Assembly: GCA_023426365.1 (NCBI GenBank)
Contig: JAFAAW010000108.1
Coordinates: forward strand, 1 to 38,575
Source: Pseudomonadota bacterium
Lineage (GTDB): Bacteria; Pseudomonadota; Alphaproteobacteria; Rhodospirillales; Magnetospirillaceae
Reading direction: 5' to 3'
DNA: 38,575 bases
Shown here: positions 1 through 9,834 of the stretch, in pieces
How the letters are laid out: each line of letters opens with the position of its first letter
How positions within the stretch are numbered: the stretch's first letter is position 1
Notes under the pieces: generated by a model
The model's database searches: none
The model's input: the letters and a program-made list of their open reading frames with translations, nothing else
What the model was told of the DNA's origin: nothing
Position numbers and translations under genes: made by a program

Positions 1-1102
1 CGTTGTGAAGTGTCGCGCGCGACACCACCACGCCGCCCACATTGACCGGCGTCAGATGCGCCACCGGGGTCAGCGCGCCGGTGCGGCCCACCTGGATCTC
101 GATGCGCTCCAGCACCGTGGTGGCCTGCTCGGCGGGGAATTTGTGGGCGACCGCCCAGCGCGGGCTGCGGCTGACGAAGCCCAGGCGCTGCTGCCAATCG
201 AAACGGTCCACCTTGTAGACGATGCCGTCGATGTCATAGGGCAGCGCGGCGCGCTTGGCGCCGATCTCGGCGTAGAAGGCCAGCGCCGCCTCGGCCCCCG
301 TGCAGCGGGTGGCCAGCGGATTGGTGGGGAAGCCCCAGGCGGTCAGCTTTTCCAGGAAATGCCAGTGGCTGTCGGCGATGCCGTCCGACGAATCACCCAG
401 CGCATAGGTGAACAGGCTGAGCGGGCGCGTCGCCGTCACCTTGGGGTCGAGCTGGCGCAGCGAACCGGCCGCGGCGTTGCGCGGATTGGCGAAGACCTTG
501 TCGCCGGCCGCTTCCTGGCGCTGGTTGAGGGCCAGGAAATCGGCCTTGGTCATATAGACCTCGCCCCGCACCTCCAGCACCGCCGGCGCCCCCGCGATGA
601 CGCGGGGCAGGGTGGACAGGGTCAGCAGGTTGGCGGTGACATCCTCGCCCTCGGTGCCGTCGCCGCGGGTGGCGCCCTGGACGAAACGGCCGTTTTCATA
701 GCGCAGGCTGATGGACAGGCCGTCGATCTTGGGTTCAGCCACGAAGTCGATGGGCTGGTCGGGGGCCAGCGCCAGGAACCGGCGGATGCGTCCCTCGAAC
801 TCGCGCACGTCGTCGTCGCTGAAGGCATTGTCCAAGGACAGCATGGGCACCGCATGGCGCACCTTGCCGAACCCCTCGGCCACGGCAGCGCCGACCCGCG
901 CGGTGGGGCTGGCAGCCGCCAGTTCGGGATAGGCGGCCTCGATCTCCAGCAGCCGGCGCTTGGCCGCGTCGTAGGTGGCGTCGTCCACCTCGGGCGCGTC
1001 CTCGGTGTGGTACAGACGGTCCCAACGGGCGACCTGCTCGGCCAGACGGCCGTGTTCGATGCGGGCTTCCAGCGGCGAAGGGGCGGGGGTGTTCGTGCTC
1101 AT
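1..1102 (-). CDS. ligA: NAD+-dependent DNA ligase, N-terminal 367 codons (cut by window edge)
   Basis: LigA seals nicks in duplex DNA during replication and repair, using NAD+ to adenylate itself. The reading frame is open to base 2, so the C-terminal OB, zinc-finger, HhH and BRCT domains lie outside the window. Visible are the N-terminal Ia domain (residues 1-70, YHTEDAPEVDDATYDAAKRR), the MLSLDNAF segment (87-94) and the nucleotidyltransferase motif EPKIDGLSISLRYENG with the adenylated lysine at residue 125. Later motifs include RGEVYMTK, FANPRNAAAGSLRQLDP, DGIVYKVD and the start of the OB-fold side (VGRTGALTPVAHLTPVNVGG). The start at 1102 has an AGGGG stretch just upstream. The gene begins 33 bp after the histidine kinase stop on the same strand, so the two may be cotranscribed; a TATAAC box also sits 8 bp before the ATG. 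Confidence 0.97.
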   Translation of the reverse strand, partial: MSTNTPAPSPLEARIEHGRLAEQVARWDRLYHTEDAPEVDDATYDAAKRRLLEIEAAYPELAAASPTARVGAAVAEGFGKVRHAVPMLSLDNAFSDDDVREFEGRIRRFLALAPDQPIDFVAEPKIDGLSISLRYENGRFVQGATRGDGTEGEDVTANLLTLSTLPRVIAGAPAVLEVRGEVYMTKADFLALNQRQEAAGDKVFANPRNAAAGSLRQLDPKVTATRPLSLFTYALGDSSDGIADSHWHFLEKLTAWGFPTNPLATRCTGAEAALAFYAEIGAKRAALPYDIDGIVYKVDRFDWQQRLGFVSRSPRWAVAHKFPAEQATTVLERIEIQVGRTGALTPVAHLTPVNVGGVVVSRATLHN

Positions 1103-1135
1103 GGCCCCTGTTATAATCGTGGCGATCCGCTTTGC

Positions 1136-2689
1136 CTAGGCGGCGGCCCGGGTTCCTTCGGGGCTGGGGCGATGCTCCACCAGCGGCACCGTGACCGTGA
1201 ACACCGACCCCCGGCCCGGCCTGGACGACACCTCGACCGGGTGGCCCAGCAGGCGGGCGGCGCGGTTCACCACCGACAGGCCCAGGCCGAAGCCCTTGGT
1301 GCGGTCGCGCTCGGGATTGCCCACCTGATAGAAATCCTCGAACACCGCGTCCAGTTGTTCGGGGGCGATGCCGATGCCGGTGTCCCACACCTCGATGCGC
1401 AGGAAGCCGCCCCGGCGGCGACAGCCCAGCAGCACGCGCCCCGAGGCGGTGTAGCGCACGGCATTGGACAGCAGGTTGCGCAACAGCCGCCCAAGCAATG
1501 CGGCATCGCTGCGGATCACCGCGCCGCAGGGAACCACCCGCAGGTCCAGCCCCTTGGCCTCGGCCATGATTCCGCATTCGGCGGCCAGATCGGCCAGCAA
1601 TCCGCCCACCGCGACGTCGGCCATCGCGGGCCGCACGATGCCCGCTTCCAGCACCGACACGTCCAGATAATTGCGCAGCAATTCCTCGCCCGCGCTCAGC
1701 GCCGAAAGCGCACCGCCCAGGATGCGGCGGTCCAGGCGGTCGTCGATGCGGCGCTCCAGGGTGTCCAGATATAGCCGCAGGGCCTGCAGGGGCTGGCGCA
1801 AATCGTGGCTGGCGGCGGCCAGAAAGCGGCTTTTGGCGGCGTTGGCGTTGTCCGCCTCCTCGACCGCCAGCCGCAGCTTTTCCTCGGACAGGCGCAGGGC
1901 GCCAAGGGCGCTGTCGCGCTCGATTACGCTTTGGCGGAAACAGGCGACCGCGCGGGCCAGGGCGCCGATGGCCGAGGTGGCGTCCTGATAGGGAATGGGG
2001 GCGCCGGTGTCGCCGTCGGCCAGCGCCAGCAGGCTGGCGCGCAGGCGGCGCAGCGGCCGGTAGGTTCCCAACAGGCTGAACAGCCCCAGCGCGGTGGCGG
2101 TCAGCGCGCCGCCCGCCAGCACCGCCAGCGCCACCATCACCTGCTGAACCGCATCGCGGGACCTTTCCGCCTCCTGGCGCAGGCGGAGGGCGTTGGCGCG
2201 CTCGGCGGTCATGGCGGAGTCCAGCGCCTGACGCAGGGCGCGGTAGCGGTCTTCCCCCTCGCTATTGAGCAGGAAGCTGGCATCCTGCCAGCGGCCGTCC
2301 AGCAGCAATTCGGCGACCCGTTCGCGGGTCTCGCGCCACAGGCTCAGGGTGCGGATCAACTCCGTCAGCACCTTTTCGTCGCTGCGGTGGCGGGCGACCA
2401 CCAGATCCAGCGCCTCGGCCAGGGCGGCATCCTCGGCGGTGGTGCGCATCTGCACGGACAGGACGCCGTCCATGTCCTGCACCAGGATCATGTCGCGCAG
2501 GCGGATTTGCAGATCGTGGATGTGCCGGTGCGCCCGCAGCAGGGCGTCGGCCAGCAGGAAGGGCTGGTCGCGCAGTTCGTCCGAGGCCTCGGCCATGCGT
2601 TCGGTGCGGCCCAGGGCCACCAGCCCGATGCTGGCCGAAAGGGCAAGGAACAGGCCCAGGGCCAGCCATTTGATGGGACGTATTTCCAC
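1136..2689 (-). CDS. Transmembrane sensor histidine kinase (HAMP, HisKA, HATPase)
   Basis: A 517-residue membrane kinase. Residues 7-27 form a first membrane helix. Residues 30-182 are a helical periplasmic sensor of the four-helix-bundle type, and 184-208 are the second membrane helix. A HAMP linker follows at about 209-260. The dimerisation/phosphoacceptor motif is ASHDLRQPLQ with His295, followed by HATPase motifs: N-box NLLSNAVRYT, DTGIGI and GFGLGLS. The SHDLRQPL variant of the H-box is common in kinases of complex proteobacterial signalling systems. There is no receiver domain on the protein and no response regulator next to it, so its partner is encoded elsewhere and the signal is unknown. 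It lies upstream of ligA in the same orientation. Confidence 0.93.
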   Translation of the reverse strand: MEIRPIKWLALGLFLALSASIGLVALGRTERMAEASDELRDQPFLLADALLRAHRHIHDLQIRLRDMILVQDMDGVLSVQMRTTAEDAALAEALDLVVARHRSDEKVLTELIRTLSLWRETRERVAELLLDGRWQDASFLLNSEGEDRYRALRQALDSAMTAERANALRLRQEAERSRDAVQQVMVALAVLAGGALTATALGLFSLLGTYRPLRRLRASLLALADGDTGAPIPYQDATSAIGALARAVACFRQSVIERDSALGALRLSEEKLRLAVEEADNANAAKSRFLAAASHDLRQPLQALRLYLDTLERRIDDRLDRRILGGALSALSAGEELLRNYLDVSVLEAGIVRPAMADVAVGGLLADLAAECGIMAEAKGLDLRVVPCGAVIRSDAALLGRLLRNLLSNAVRYTASGRVLLGCRRRGGFLRIEVWDTGIGIAPEQLDAVFEDFYQVGNPERDRTKGFGLGLSVVNRAARLLGHPVEVSSRPGRGSVFTVTVPLVEHRPSPEGTRAAA

Positions 2690-2868
2690 GGCGAACGTTG
2701 TGTTGTGACCTGCGGACAGGCCTGGCCCAGGGAATGCGGCTGCCAGGGCAGGGGACGCACGAATTAGTGTGTGGATATTAAGTGGTGCGGCAGCCAGCCT
2801 GGAATAGACCCGAAGGCAAGGAATCGGGTTTAAACCCTAGCCCAAAGGTTTAAGTCCCTGTGTGCAAT

Positions 2869-4575
2869 TCAACTACCGACAACTGAAAGTCCAGGTTCCG
2901 CCGTTCCCGCAATCTTGACGTGTTCGGTGAAATACTTAATGCGTTTGGCGGCATCTACCGTGGGTTGGGAAAAGTAGTAGCCTTGAGCGTAGTCGATATT
3001 GACCTCGCGCAGGATTTTCAGCATGCCGGTGTCTTCCACGCATTCCCCTACGGTGATGATGCCCAGGTCGTGACAGAGCGCGGTGATGGCCTTGAGCACC
3101 GAGCGGCCGCGCGGCTCATGGGCATCCTGGACGATGGACGAGTCGATCTTGACGAAATCCACCGGCAGGAAGCGCAGCAGGTCGAAGGCCGCCCCGCCGG
3201 AGCCGAAATCGTCGAGCGAGATGCGCGCGCCCAGCCGCCGGATGCGGCTGAGCAGGCGCCGCGCCTCGTCCAGATTGTAGATTTCGGCGGCATCGGTCAC
3301 TTCGATCACCAGGCGGCCCAGCACCTGGCGGTTCTGCTCCAGCACCTTGAACAGCGACTGGTAAAAGGCCGGGTTGCCCAGCGAATGGCCCGACACGTTG
3401 ACGGCGATGGTGGCCAGGGTGGACACCTCGCCGGGGCTGCGCAGCAGGTTGAGCGCCTTCGTCACCGCGATCACGTCGAACTCGCCGATCAGTCCCACCT
3501 CGGTGGCGAAGGGGATGATCTGCGACGGCTGGAAGAAGTTGCCGTTATGGGTGATGCGGCTGAACGCCTCGTATTTCAGCACCGCCCCGGTCCGCAGGTT
3601 GACCACCGGCTGGTACAGGAACGCCAGCTTTTCGCCGCCGCGCACCATGGCGCGGAAGTTCTTGACCCGCACCAGGGTGTCCTGCACCGCAAGGCGGGCC
3701 CCTTCGGCCAGCGATTTCATGGCAAAGCGGGCGCTGTCGCGCACGAACCCGTTGACGATGTAGGTCATCGCCTTCTCGATGTCGTCGTCGGACAGCGCGC
3801 TGTCGTCCATGTCCAGCGTGGCGGAATGGACCTTCATGCTGGTGCCGGCGCCGACCTTGCCGGTGAAGCGCTCGGCCAGGGCATTCAGGCGCTGATGCAC
3901 CACGCTGGCGGGCACCTTGTCGTCGTGCACCAGGCCGAAGGCGTGCTGCGACAGCGGCCCGGCCGAGGCGCCGCGCACCGAATATTCCTCGAGCGTGTCC
4001 ATCACCGTGGCCAGGAAGCTCTGGCTGGTGGCCTGCTCCATGCGGCTGAAGTCGTTCTTGGAAAAGTCCACCAGCGTCAGGGTGTAATCCTTGCCCTGGC
4101 GGTTTCCTTCGTTCAGCCGCTGCTGCACCATCTCGATGAAGCGGGCCTTGTGGTCCACATCGCCGATCATGCGGTCGGGGATGGTGGCCGCGACCTGGGG
4201 AATGTGCGACAGGACCAGGTGATAGGTTTCGGGGAATTGCGGCAGCCGGATGCCGGCCATGCGCAGCTTGGACACCGCGCCCGACGCGCCCACCATGGTG
4301 ATGGCGGTATGGTCCAGGCGGCCGGTGTTCTTGAGCTTGAGGATGGCATCCTCGAACCGCTTGCGGTCCTTGGCGTGGATGAAATCCGCTAGCTTTCTGG
4401 CGGTCAGGTCGCTGTCGGACATGCCGTACAGCGCCTCGCCGGCGCCCGCCGAATAGGCGATGACGTCGTCGTTGCCCACTTCCAGCAACAAATCGGCCCC
4501 GGCGAACGCGAACGCGATGAAGCGGTCCCGTTGCGCCTTCAGCTTTTCAACGACCGAAGAATCTTCGCCGCCCAT
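2869..4575 (-). CDS. PAS-like / degenerate GGDEF / EAL domain protein (c-di-GMP turnover or sensing)
   Basis: A 568-residue cytoplasmic protein. I place the start at 4575 because GGGGAGGGG precedes this ATG; the frame is open a further 43 codons upstream without a comparable site. Residues 15-130 look PAS-like (GADLLLEVGNDDVIAYSAG). Residues 140-300 resemble a GGDEF fold that has lost the GGDEF motif. Residues 315-550 are an EAL phosphodiesterase domain. Key metal and catalytic positions are kept: Glu336, the Asn of VNVSG, the Glu of EVTD, LDDFGSG, the Lys of VKIDSS, the Glu of GECVED and QGYYFSQP. The signature reads EAFSR instead of EALxR. Phosphodiesterase activity is therefore plausible but not certain. 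The gene is divergent from the liv operon. Confidence 0.9.
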   Translation of the reverse strand: MGGEDSSVVEKLKAQRDRFIAFAFAGADLLLEVGNDDVIAYSAGAGEALYGMSDSDLTARKLADFIHAKDRKRFEDAILKLKNTGRLDHTAITMVGASGAVSKLRMAGIRLPQFPETYHLVLSHIPQVAATIPDRMIGDVDHKARFIEMVQQRLNEGNRQGKDYTLTLVDFSKNDFSRMEQATSQSFLATVMDTLEEYSVRGASAGPLSQHAFGLVHDDKVPASVVHQRLNALAERFTGKVGAGTSMKVHSATLDMDDSALSDDDIEKAMTYIVNGFVRDSARFAMKSLAEGARLAVQDTLVRVKNFRAMVRGGEKLAFLYQPVVNLRTGAVLKYEAFSRITHNGNFFQPSQIIPFATEVGLIGEFDVIAVTKALNLLRSPGEVSTLATIAVNVSGHSLGNPAFYQSLFKVLEQNRQVLGRLVIEVTDAAEIYNLDEARRLLSRIRRLGARISLDDFGSGGAAFDLLRFLPVDFVKIDSSIVQDAHEPRGRSVLKAITALCHDLGIITVGECVEDTGMLKILREVNIDYAQGYYFSQPTVDAAKRIKYFTEHVKIAGTAEPGLSVVGS

Positions 4576-4802
4576 ATCCCCTCCCCGAGATTCGGCGCCC
4601 GATCGGCCAGCGTAACCAAAATGCAACCTGTGCGCAATCTTTCTTGGTGGAAACTGCGGATTAGCGGTTTCGAATTCGGCGGCGCGAGTTGGTTTTACCC
4701 ACATGTTTGTTGCGGAATTCTTGCCCTTGTCCCGCCCTGGTCATACAGTGCCCGGGCGAGTGGCGCAGGAGATGCTGCCGCGAAAAGGGAGGGATGATAT
4801 CC

Positions 4803-5960
4803 ATGCGTGGCCTCGTGAAGATGGGGGTGGCTGCCGCTGCCGTCGTGGTGTCCGCGGTTGGTGGCGGGGGCGCCTTGGCGGCCGAGGGCGTCGTCAAGAT
4901 GGGTGCTTTCCTGTCGGTCACCGGACCGGCGTCGTTCCTGGGGGAGCCGGAAAAGAAGACGCTCGAGATGTATGTCGATCGCCTGAACAGGGATGGCGGC
5001 ATCGGCGGGCGCAAGGTCGAACTGGTGGTCTATGACGATGCCGGCGCGCCAGACAAGGCGGCGACCTTCGCCAAGCGGCTGATCCAGAACGACGGGGTCG
5101 ATCTGCTGATCGGCGGCACCACCACCGGCACCTCCATGGCCGCCATCAAGGTGATCGAGCCGGCCGGGATTCCCTTTCTGTCGCTGGCCGGCGGCATCGA
5201 CATCATCGAGCCGGTGAAGAAGTGGGTGTTCAAGACCCCCCACACCGATCGCATGGCGGCGGAAAAGGTGTTCGCCGACATGAAGAAGCGCGGCATCAGC
5301 AAGGTCGCCCTGGTGTCCGAGGATGCCGGCTTCGGCAAGTCGGGCCGTGACCAGGCGCTGAAGGTGGCCGCCAATTACGGGATCGACATTGTCGCCGACG
5401 AGGTCTATTCGCCCAAGGACCCCGACGTCACCGCGCAATTGACCAAGGCCAAGAACGTCCCCGGCGTCCAGGCGATCTTCAATTTCGGTTTCGGCCAGGG
5501 TCCGGCCATCGTCACCAAGAACTACAAGCAGTTGGGCATCGCCGTGCCGCTGTGGCAGTCGCACGGCGTGGCCTCCAAGGAATTCATCCGTCTGGCCGGC
5601 GATGCGGCCGAGGGCGTGCGCCTGCCGGCCGCCGGCCTGGTGGTGGTCGACCAGTTGCCGGCGACCGACCCGCAGAAGCCGGTGGTCAGCGCCTTCAAGC
5701 GCGAGTACGAGGCGGCGTTCAAGGCCGAGGTTTCCACCTTCGCCGGCCATGCCTATGACGCCTTGCAGATGGCGGCCGCCGCCATCGGCCGCGCCGGCGG
5801 CACGGACAAGGCCAAGGTGCGCGACGAGCTGGAGAAAACCGCGGGCTATGTGGGCACCGGCGGCGTGGTCACCATGTCGCCCACCGACCACATGGGGCTG
5901 AGCCCGGCGGCCTTCCACATGGTGGAAATTCGCAAGGGCGATTGGGTGCTGGCGGACTGA
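4803..5960 (+). CDS. livK: Branched-chain amino acid ABC transporter, periplasmic substrate-binding protein
   Basis: A 385-residue periplasmic binding protein of the Leu/Ile/Val (type I fold) family, the first gene of livKHMGF. The start at 4803 is favoured over an in-frame ATG at 4794 because GGGAGGG ends 9 bp before 4803. The N-terminus is a Sec signal peptide (basic MRGLVK, a hydrophobic Ala/Val stretch, cleavage near ALAA-EG). The mature part shows the family pattern: GAFLSVTGPASFLGEPEKK, the GGKVELVVYDDAG-like segment, IGGTTTGTSMA and HTDRMAAEKV. Family members bind leucine, isoleucine, valine or other small amides and aromatic acids; the sequence alone does not fix the ligand. A palindromic hairpin separates it from livH. 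Confidence 0.93.
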   Translation: MRGLVKMGVAAAAVVVSAVGGGGALAAEGVVKMGAFLSVTGPASFLGEPEKKTLEMYVDRLNRDGGIGGRKVELVVYDDAGAPDKAATFAKRLIQNDGVDLLIGGTTTGTSMAAIKVIEPAGIPFLSLAGGIDIIEPVKKWVFKTPHTDRMAAEKVFADMKKRGISKVALVSEDAGFGKSGRDQALKVAANYGIDIVADEVYSPKDPDVTAQLTKAKNVPGVQAIFNFGFGQGPAIVTKNYKQLGIAVPLWQSHGVASKEFIRLAGDAAEGVRLPAAGLVVVDQLPATDPQKPVVSAFKREYEAAFKAEVSTFAGHAYDALQMAAAAIGRAGGTDKAKVRDELEKTAGYVGTGGVVTMSPTDHMGLSPAAFHMVEIRKGDWVLAD

Positions 5961-5974
5961 CGCCACGGATTGCG

Positions 5975-6044
5975 GTGCGTCATGGCCGGGGCGGACCCGG
6001 CCATCCGCACGGGCGTCGCCTTGGGGGGGCGCGCCCGGCGGATG
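5975..6044. repeat. Palindromic element with two overlapping hairpins between livK and livH
   Basis: A perfect 9-bp inverted repeat ATGGCCGGG / CCCGGCCAT (5982-5990 and 5996-6004, loop GCGGA) is extended by GTGCG / CGCAC (5975-5979 and 6006-6010). A second, mutually exclusive hairpin pairs CATCCGC + CGGGCG (6002-6015) with CGCCCG + GCGGATG (6032-6044). There is no T-tract, so it is not a classic terminator. The first palindrome resembles dispersed extragenic palindromes common in alphaproteobacteria. Such hairpins after a binding-protein gene often protect the 5' part of the message and give excess binding protein over permease. Confidence 0.7.
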
Positions 6045-6117
6045 CGCGGATCACCGCCGCGCACGACGAGCGAGTAGGGACGGACGCCCCCGTGCGGGGC
6101 GGAGCGCTGAGGGGAAA

Positions 6118-6993
6118 ATGTTCGCGGAATTCCTGCAATACCTGTTTTCCGGCCTGACCTCGGGGGCGATCTATGCGCTGGCCGGACTGGGCTTCGCCAT
6201 CATCTACAACGCCAGCCACGTGATCAATTTCGCCCAGGGCGAATTCATCATGATCGGCGGCATGTCCACCGCCACGCTGGTGGCCGCCGGCATGCCGCTG
6301 CCGCTGGCTGCCGCCCTGGCGGTGGTGGCGACCATGGCGGTGGGCGTGGCGCTGGAGAAATTCGCGGTCGAGCCGGCCCGCAACGCCGACGTCACCGCCA
6401 TCATCATCATCACCATCGGCGCCTCGATCTTCCTGCGCGGCGCCGCCCAGGTGGTGTGGGACAAGGAATTCCATGCCCTGCCGGCCTTTTCCGGCGACAC
6501 CCCGCTGAAACTGGCGGGCGCCACCCTGATGCCGCAAAGCCTGTGGGTGGTGGGCGTCGCCATGGCGGTCATCGCGGCGCTGTGGTGGTTCTTCAACCGC
6601 ACCCTGTTCGGCAAGGCCATGCTGGCCACCTCGTACAACCGCCTTGCCGCGCAGTTGATGGGCATTCCGGTCAAGATGGTGCTGATGGTCGCCTTCGCGC
6701 TGTCGGCGCTTCTGGGCGCGGTGGGCGGCATCGTCATGACGCCCATCACCTTCACCAATTACGAAGCCGGCATCATGCTGGGCCTCAAGGGCTTCTCGGC
6801 GGCCGTGCTGGGGGGCTTGGGCTCGGGCGGCGGCGCCATCGTCGGCGGCCTTCTGGTGGGCGTGGCCGAGGCGCTGGCCTCGGGCTATCTGTCCTCGGCC
6901 TACAAGGACGCCATCGCCTTCGTGATCATTCTTTTCGTGCTGTTCTTCATGCCGAGCGGTCTGTTCGGCAAGAAGGGCACCGACCGGGTCTGA
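6118..6993 (+). CDS. livH: Branched-chain amino acid ABC transporter, permease LivH
   Basis: A 291-residue inner-membrane permease with about eight hydrophobic helices. Typical LivH features are the N-terminal FLQYLFSGLTSGAIYALAGLGFAIIYNASHVINFAQGEFIM, where the INFAQGEF motif is nearly invariant, and the cytoplasmic EAA-like loop near GLKGFSAAVLGGLGSGGGAIVGGLLVG. It pairs with LivM to form the pore. The ATG at 6118 follows AGGGGAAA. It lies 157 bp after livK, across the hairpin element, and 8 bp before livM. Confidence 0.95.
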   Translation: MFAEFLQYLFSGLTSGAIYALAGLGFAIIYNASHVINFAQGEFIMIGGMSTATLVAAGMPLPLAAALAVVATMAVGVALEKFAVEPARNADVTAIIIITIGASIFLRGAAQVVWDKEFHALPAFSGDTPLKLAGATLMPQSLWVVGVAMAVIAALWWFFNRTLFGKAMLATSYNRLAAQLMGIPVKMVLMVAFALSALLGAVGGIVMTPITFTNYEAGIMLGLKGFSAAVLGGLGSGGGAIVGGLLVGVAEALASGYLSSAYKDAIAFVIILFVLFFMPSGLFGKKGTDRV

Positions 6994-7001
6994 CAGCCAT
7001 C

Positions 7002-7942
7002 ATGTGGAAATCCCCCCGCACCGGCGGCCTGGGCGCGTTGGTCCTGCTGGTGACGCTGGCGCCGCTCAGCTTTCCCAACGCCTATTTCTACGACGTGGCG
7101 GTCAACGCCCTGTTCAATGCCGTCGTCTGTGTCGGCCTCAACCTGTTGATCGGCTATGGCGGCCAGATCAGCCTGGGCCATGCCGGTTTCTTCGCGTTGG
7201 GGGCCTACGGCTCGGCCATCCTCACCTCGCGCTACGGCCTTGCGCCGCTGGCGGCCATGCTGGCCTCGGCCGCCGGGGTGGGCGGGCTGGCCTTCGTGGT
7301 GGGCCGACCCATCCTCAAGCTCAAGGGCCATTACCTGGCCATGGCGACGCTGGGCATCGGCATCATCATCCATATCGTGCTGAAGACCGAATCGGCGCTG
7401 ACCGGCGGTCCCGACGGCATGGGCGTCGATCCCTTCTCGGTGGCCGGCTTCGCCATCATGGGCGACAAGGCGTGGTATTGGCTGGCCGCCGGCCTGCTGG
7501 TGGTGGCGGTGTGGCTGTCGCTCAATCTGGTGGACTCGCCGGTGGGGCGGGCGCTGCGCGCCGTTCACGGCTCCGAGGTGGGGGCCGAGGTGGTGGGCGT
7601 GGACACCACCCGCTACAAGGTGCTGGTGTTCGTGGTCTCGGCGGTGTTCGCCAGCCTGGTGGGATCGCTGTTCGCCCACAAGAACGGCTTCATCACCCCC
7701 GATATCGGCAGCTTCTTCCGCTCCATCGAGCTGGTCACCATGGTGGTTCTGGGCGGCATGGCCTCCACCTTCGGGGCGGTGCTGGGGGCGGTCATCCTGA
7801 CGCTGCTGCCGCAATTCCTGGCAACGTTCGAGGATTACGAGGCCATGGTGCTGGGCGGCATCATGATGGGTACCATGATCTTCATGCCCAAGGGGCTGCT
7901 GCCTTCGGCGCGGCTGCTGTGGAGCCGGCGGAGGACGGCGCC

Positions 7943-7946
<4 letters not shown>
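7002..7946 (+). CDS. livM: Branched-chain amino acid ABC transporter, permease LivM
   Basis: A 314-residue inner-membrane permease, the second half of the Liv pore. I start it at ATG 7002, giving MWKSPRTGG followed by the first membrane helix. The open frame continues far upstream inside livH, but only in an out-of-frame overlap. Family motifs include NLLIGYGGQISLGHAGFFALGAYGSA, LKLKGHYLAMATLG, TGGPDGM and VVLGGMASTFGAVLGA. The stop overlaps the livG start by 4 bp (ATGA), indicating translational coupling. No strong ribosome-binding site is seen, which fits coupling with livH 8 bp upstream. Confidence 0.94.
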
Positions 7947-8703
<757 letters not shown>

Positions 8704-8704
<1 letters not shown>

Positions 8705-9408
8705 TGCTTCTGGAAATCCGCGACGTCTCCAGCCATTACGGCCGCATCCTGGCGCTCAAGGGCATCGACCTTGCGGTGGCCGAGGGCGAACTGGTGGCGC
8801 TGGTCGGCGCCAATGGCGCGGGCAAGACCACCTTGTTGCGCTGCCTTTCGGGCGTGCAGCCACTGACCGGCGGCACCATCCGCTTCGACGGCTCCGACAT
8901 CACCCGGCTGTCGGCCCAACGCCGCGTCGCCACCGGCATCGCCCAGGTGCCCGAGGGGCGGCAGGTGTTCGGCCCGCTGTCGGTCGAGGACAACCTGCTG
9001 TTGGGGTCCTATCGCCGCCGGGGTGGCGACGTGGCCGCCGATCTGGACCGCATGTACGCCCTGTTTCCCATCCTGCGGGACAAGCGCGGCCAGGCGGCCG
9101 GCACCCTTTCGGGCGGGCAGCAGCAGATGCTGGCCATCGCCCGCGCCCTGATGAGCCATCCGCGCCTGCTGTTGCTGGACGAACCCTCCATGGGGCTGGC
9201 GCCCCTGCTGGTGGCCGAAATCTTCCGGGCGGTGCAGGACCTCAAGGCCCAGGGCACCACCATCTTCCTGGTGGAGCAGAACGCCACCGCCGCCCTGGCG
9301 ATCGCCGACCGCGGCTATGTGCTGGAAACCGGCGCGGTGGTGATCCACGGAACCGGCGCCGAGCTGCTGGCCGACGACCGGGTGAAGGCGGCCTATCTGG
9401 GGCTGTGA
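8704..9408 (+). CDS. livF: Branched-chain amino acid ABC transporter, ATPase LivF
   Basis: A 234-residue second ATPase of the Liv transporter, which dimerises with LivG. Walker A is GANGAGKTT (35-43), the Q-loop region is IAQVPEGRQVF, the signature is LSGGQQQMLAIARAL and Walker B is LLLLDEPSMGLAP followed by the H-loop EQNA variant. The size and the PEGRQVF motif are diagnostic of LivF. It is the last gene of the operon. Only weak hairpins follow (for example 9447-9466, arms CCTTG/CAAGG), with no T-tract. Confidence 0.95.
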
Positions 9409-9572
9409 CCCCATTCCCCCAATCGCGTGCCCACCCGCGTTTTCCCCTTGGCCTGATGGGCAAGGTGGCTTGATCCGCCCAGTGCCCGCAACCACGTGTC
9501 GTGCCGCAATCACCGGTTCGTTCCGCTGGGGCGGGCCGGCTGATCCTCTCACTGGACGTGCAGGAGATTGGC

Positions 9573-9779
9573 ATGGCGGTCGGTATCGTAAAATGGTTCA
9601 ATGCGACCAAGGGTTATGGCTTCATCCAGCCCGAGGGCGGCGGCAACGACGTGTTCGTGCATGTGACCGCGGTGCAGCGTGCCGGGCTGGAAAAGCTGGA
9701 TGAAGGGCAAAAGGTCCGCTACGAACTGGTCCGCGACCGCGGACGGGTGGCGGCGGGCAACCTGGCGTCGGCGGACTGA
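9573..9779 (+). CDS. cspA: CspA-family cold-shock protein
   Basis: A 68-residue single-domain OB-fold RNA chaperone. RNP1 is KGYGFIQ (13-19) and RNP2 is VFVHV (27-31). The start MAVGIVKWFNATKGYGF is canonical, and a CAGGAG ribosome-binding site lies 6 bp before ATG 9573. The 164-bp leader from livF may contain its promoter and the structured 5' UTR usual for csp genes, though I could not define one. A strong terminator follows at 9793-9820, so it is a monocistronic unit. Whether it is cold-induced cannot be read from the sequence. Confidence 0.95.
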   Translation: MAVGIVKWFNATKGYGFIQPEGGGNDVFVHVTAVQRAGLEKLDEGQKVRYELVRDRGRVAAGNLASAD

Positions 9780-9792
9780 TCCTCCGGCGATG

Positions 9793-9820
9793 GCGGCCCC
9801 TGAACCCAGGGGCCGCTTTC
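9793..9820 (+). terminator. Rho-independent terminator of the cold-shock gene
   Basis: A perfect 10-bp stem GCGGCCCCTG / CAGGGGCCGC (9793-9802 and 9807-9816) with loop AACC, followed by TTTC. It lies 13 bp after the csp stop. Confidence 0.85.
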
Positions 9821-9834
9821 ATATGGGGGGCAGG

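Noticed and set aside
5..1774. A 589-codon plus-strand frame at the window start
   Set aside because: Antisense to ligA and the histidine kinase, both firmly identified.
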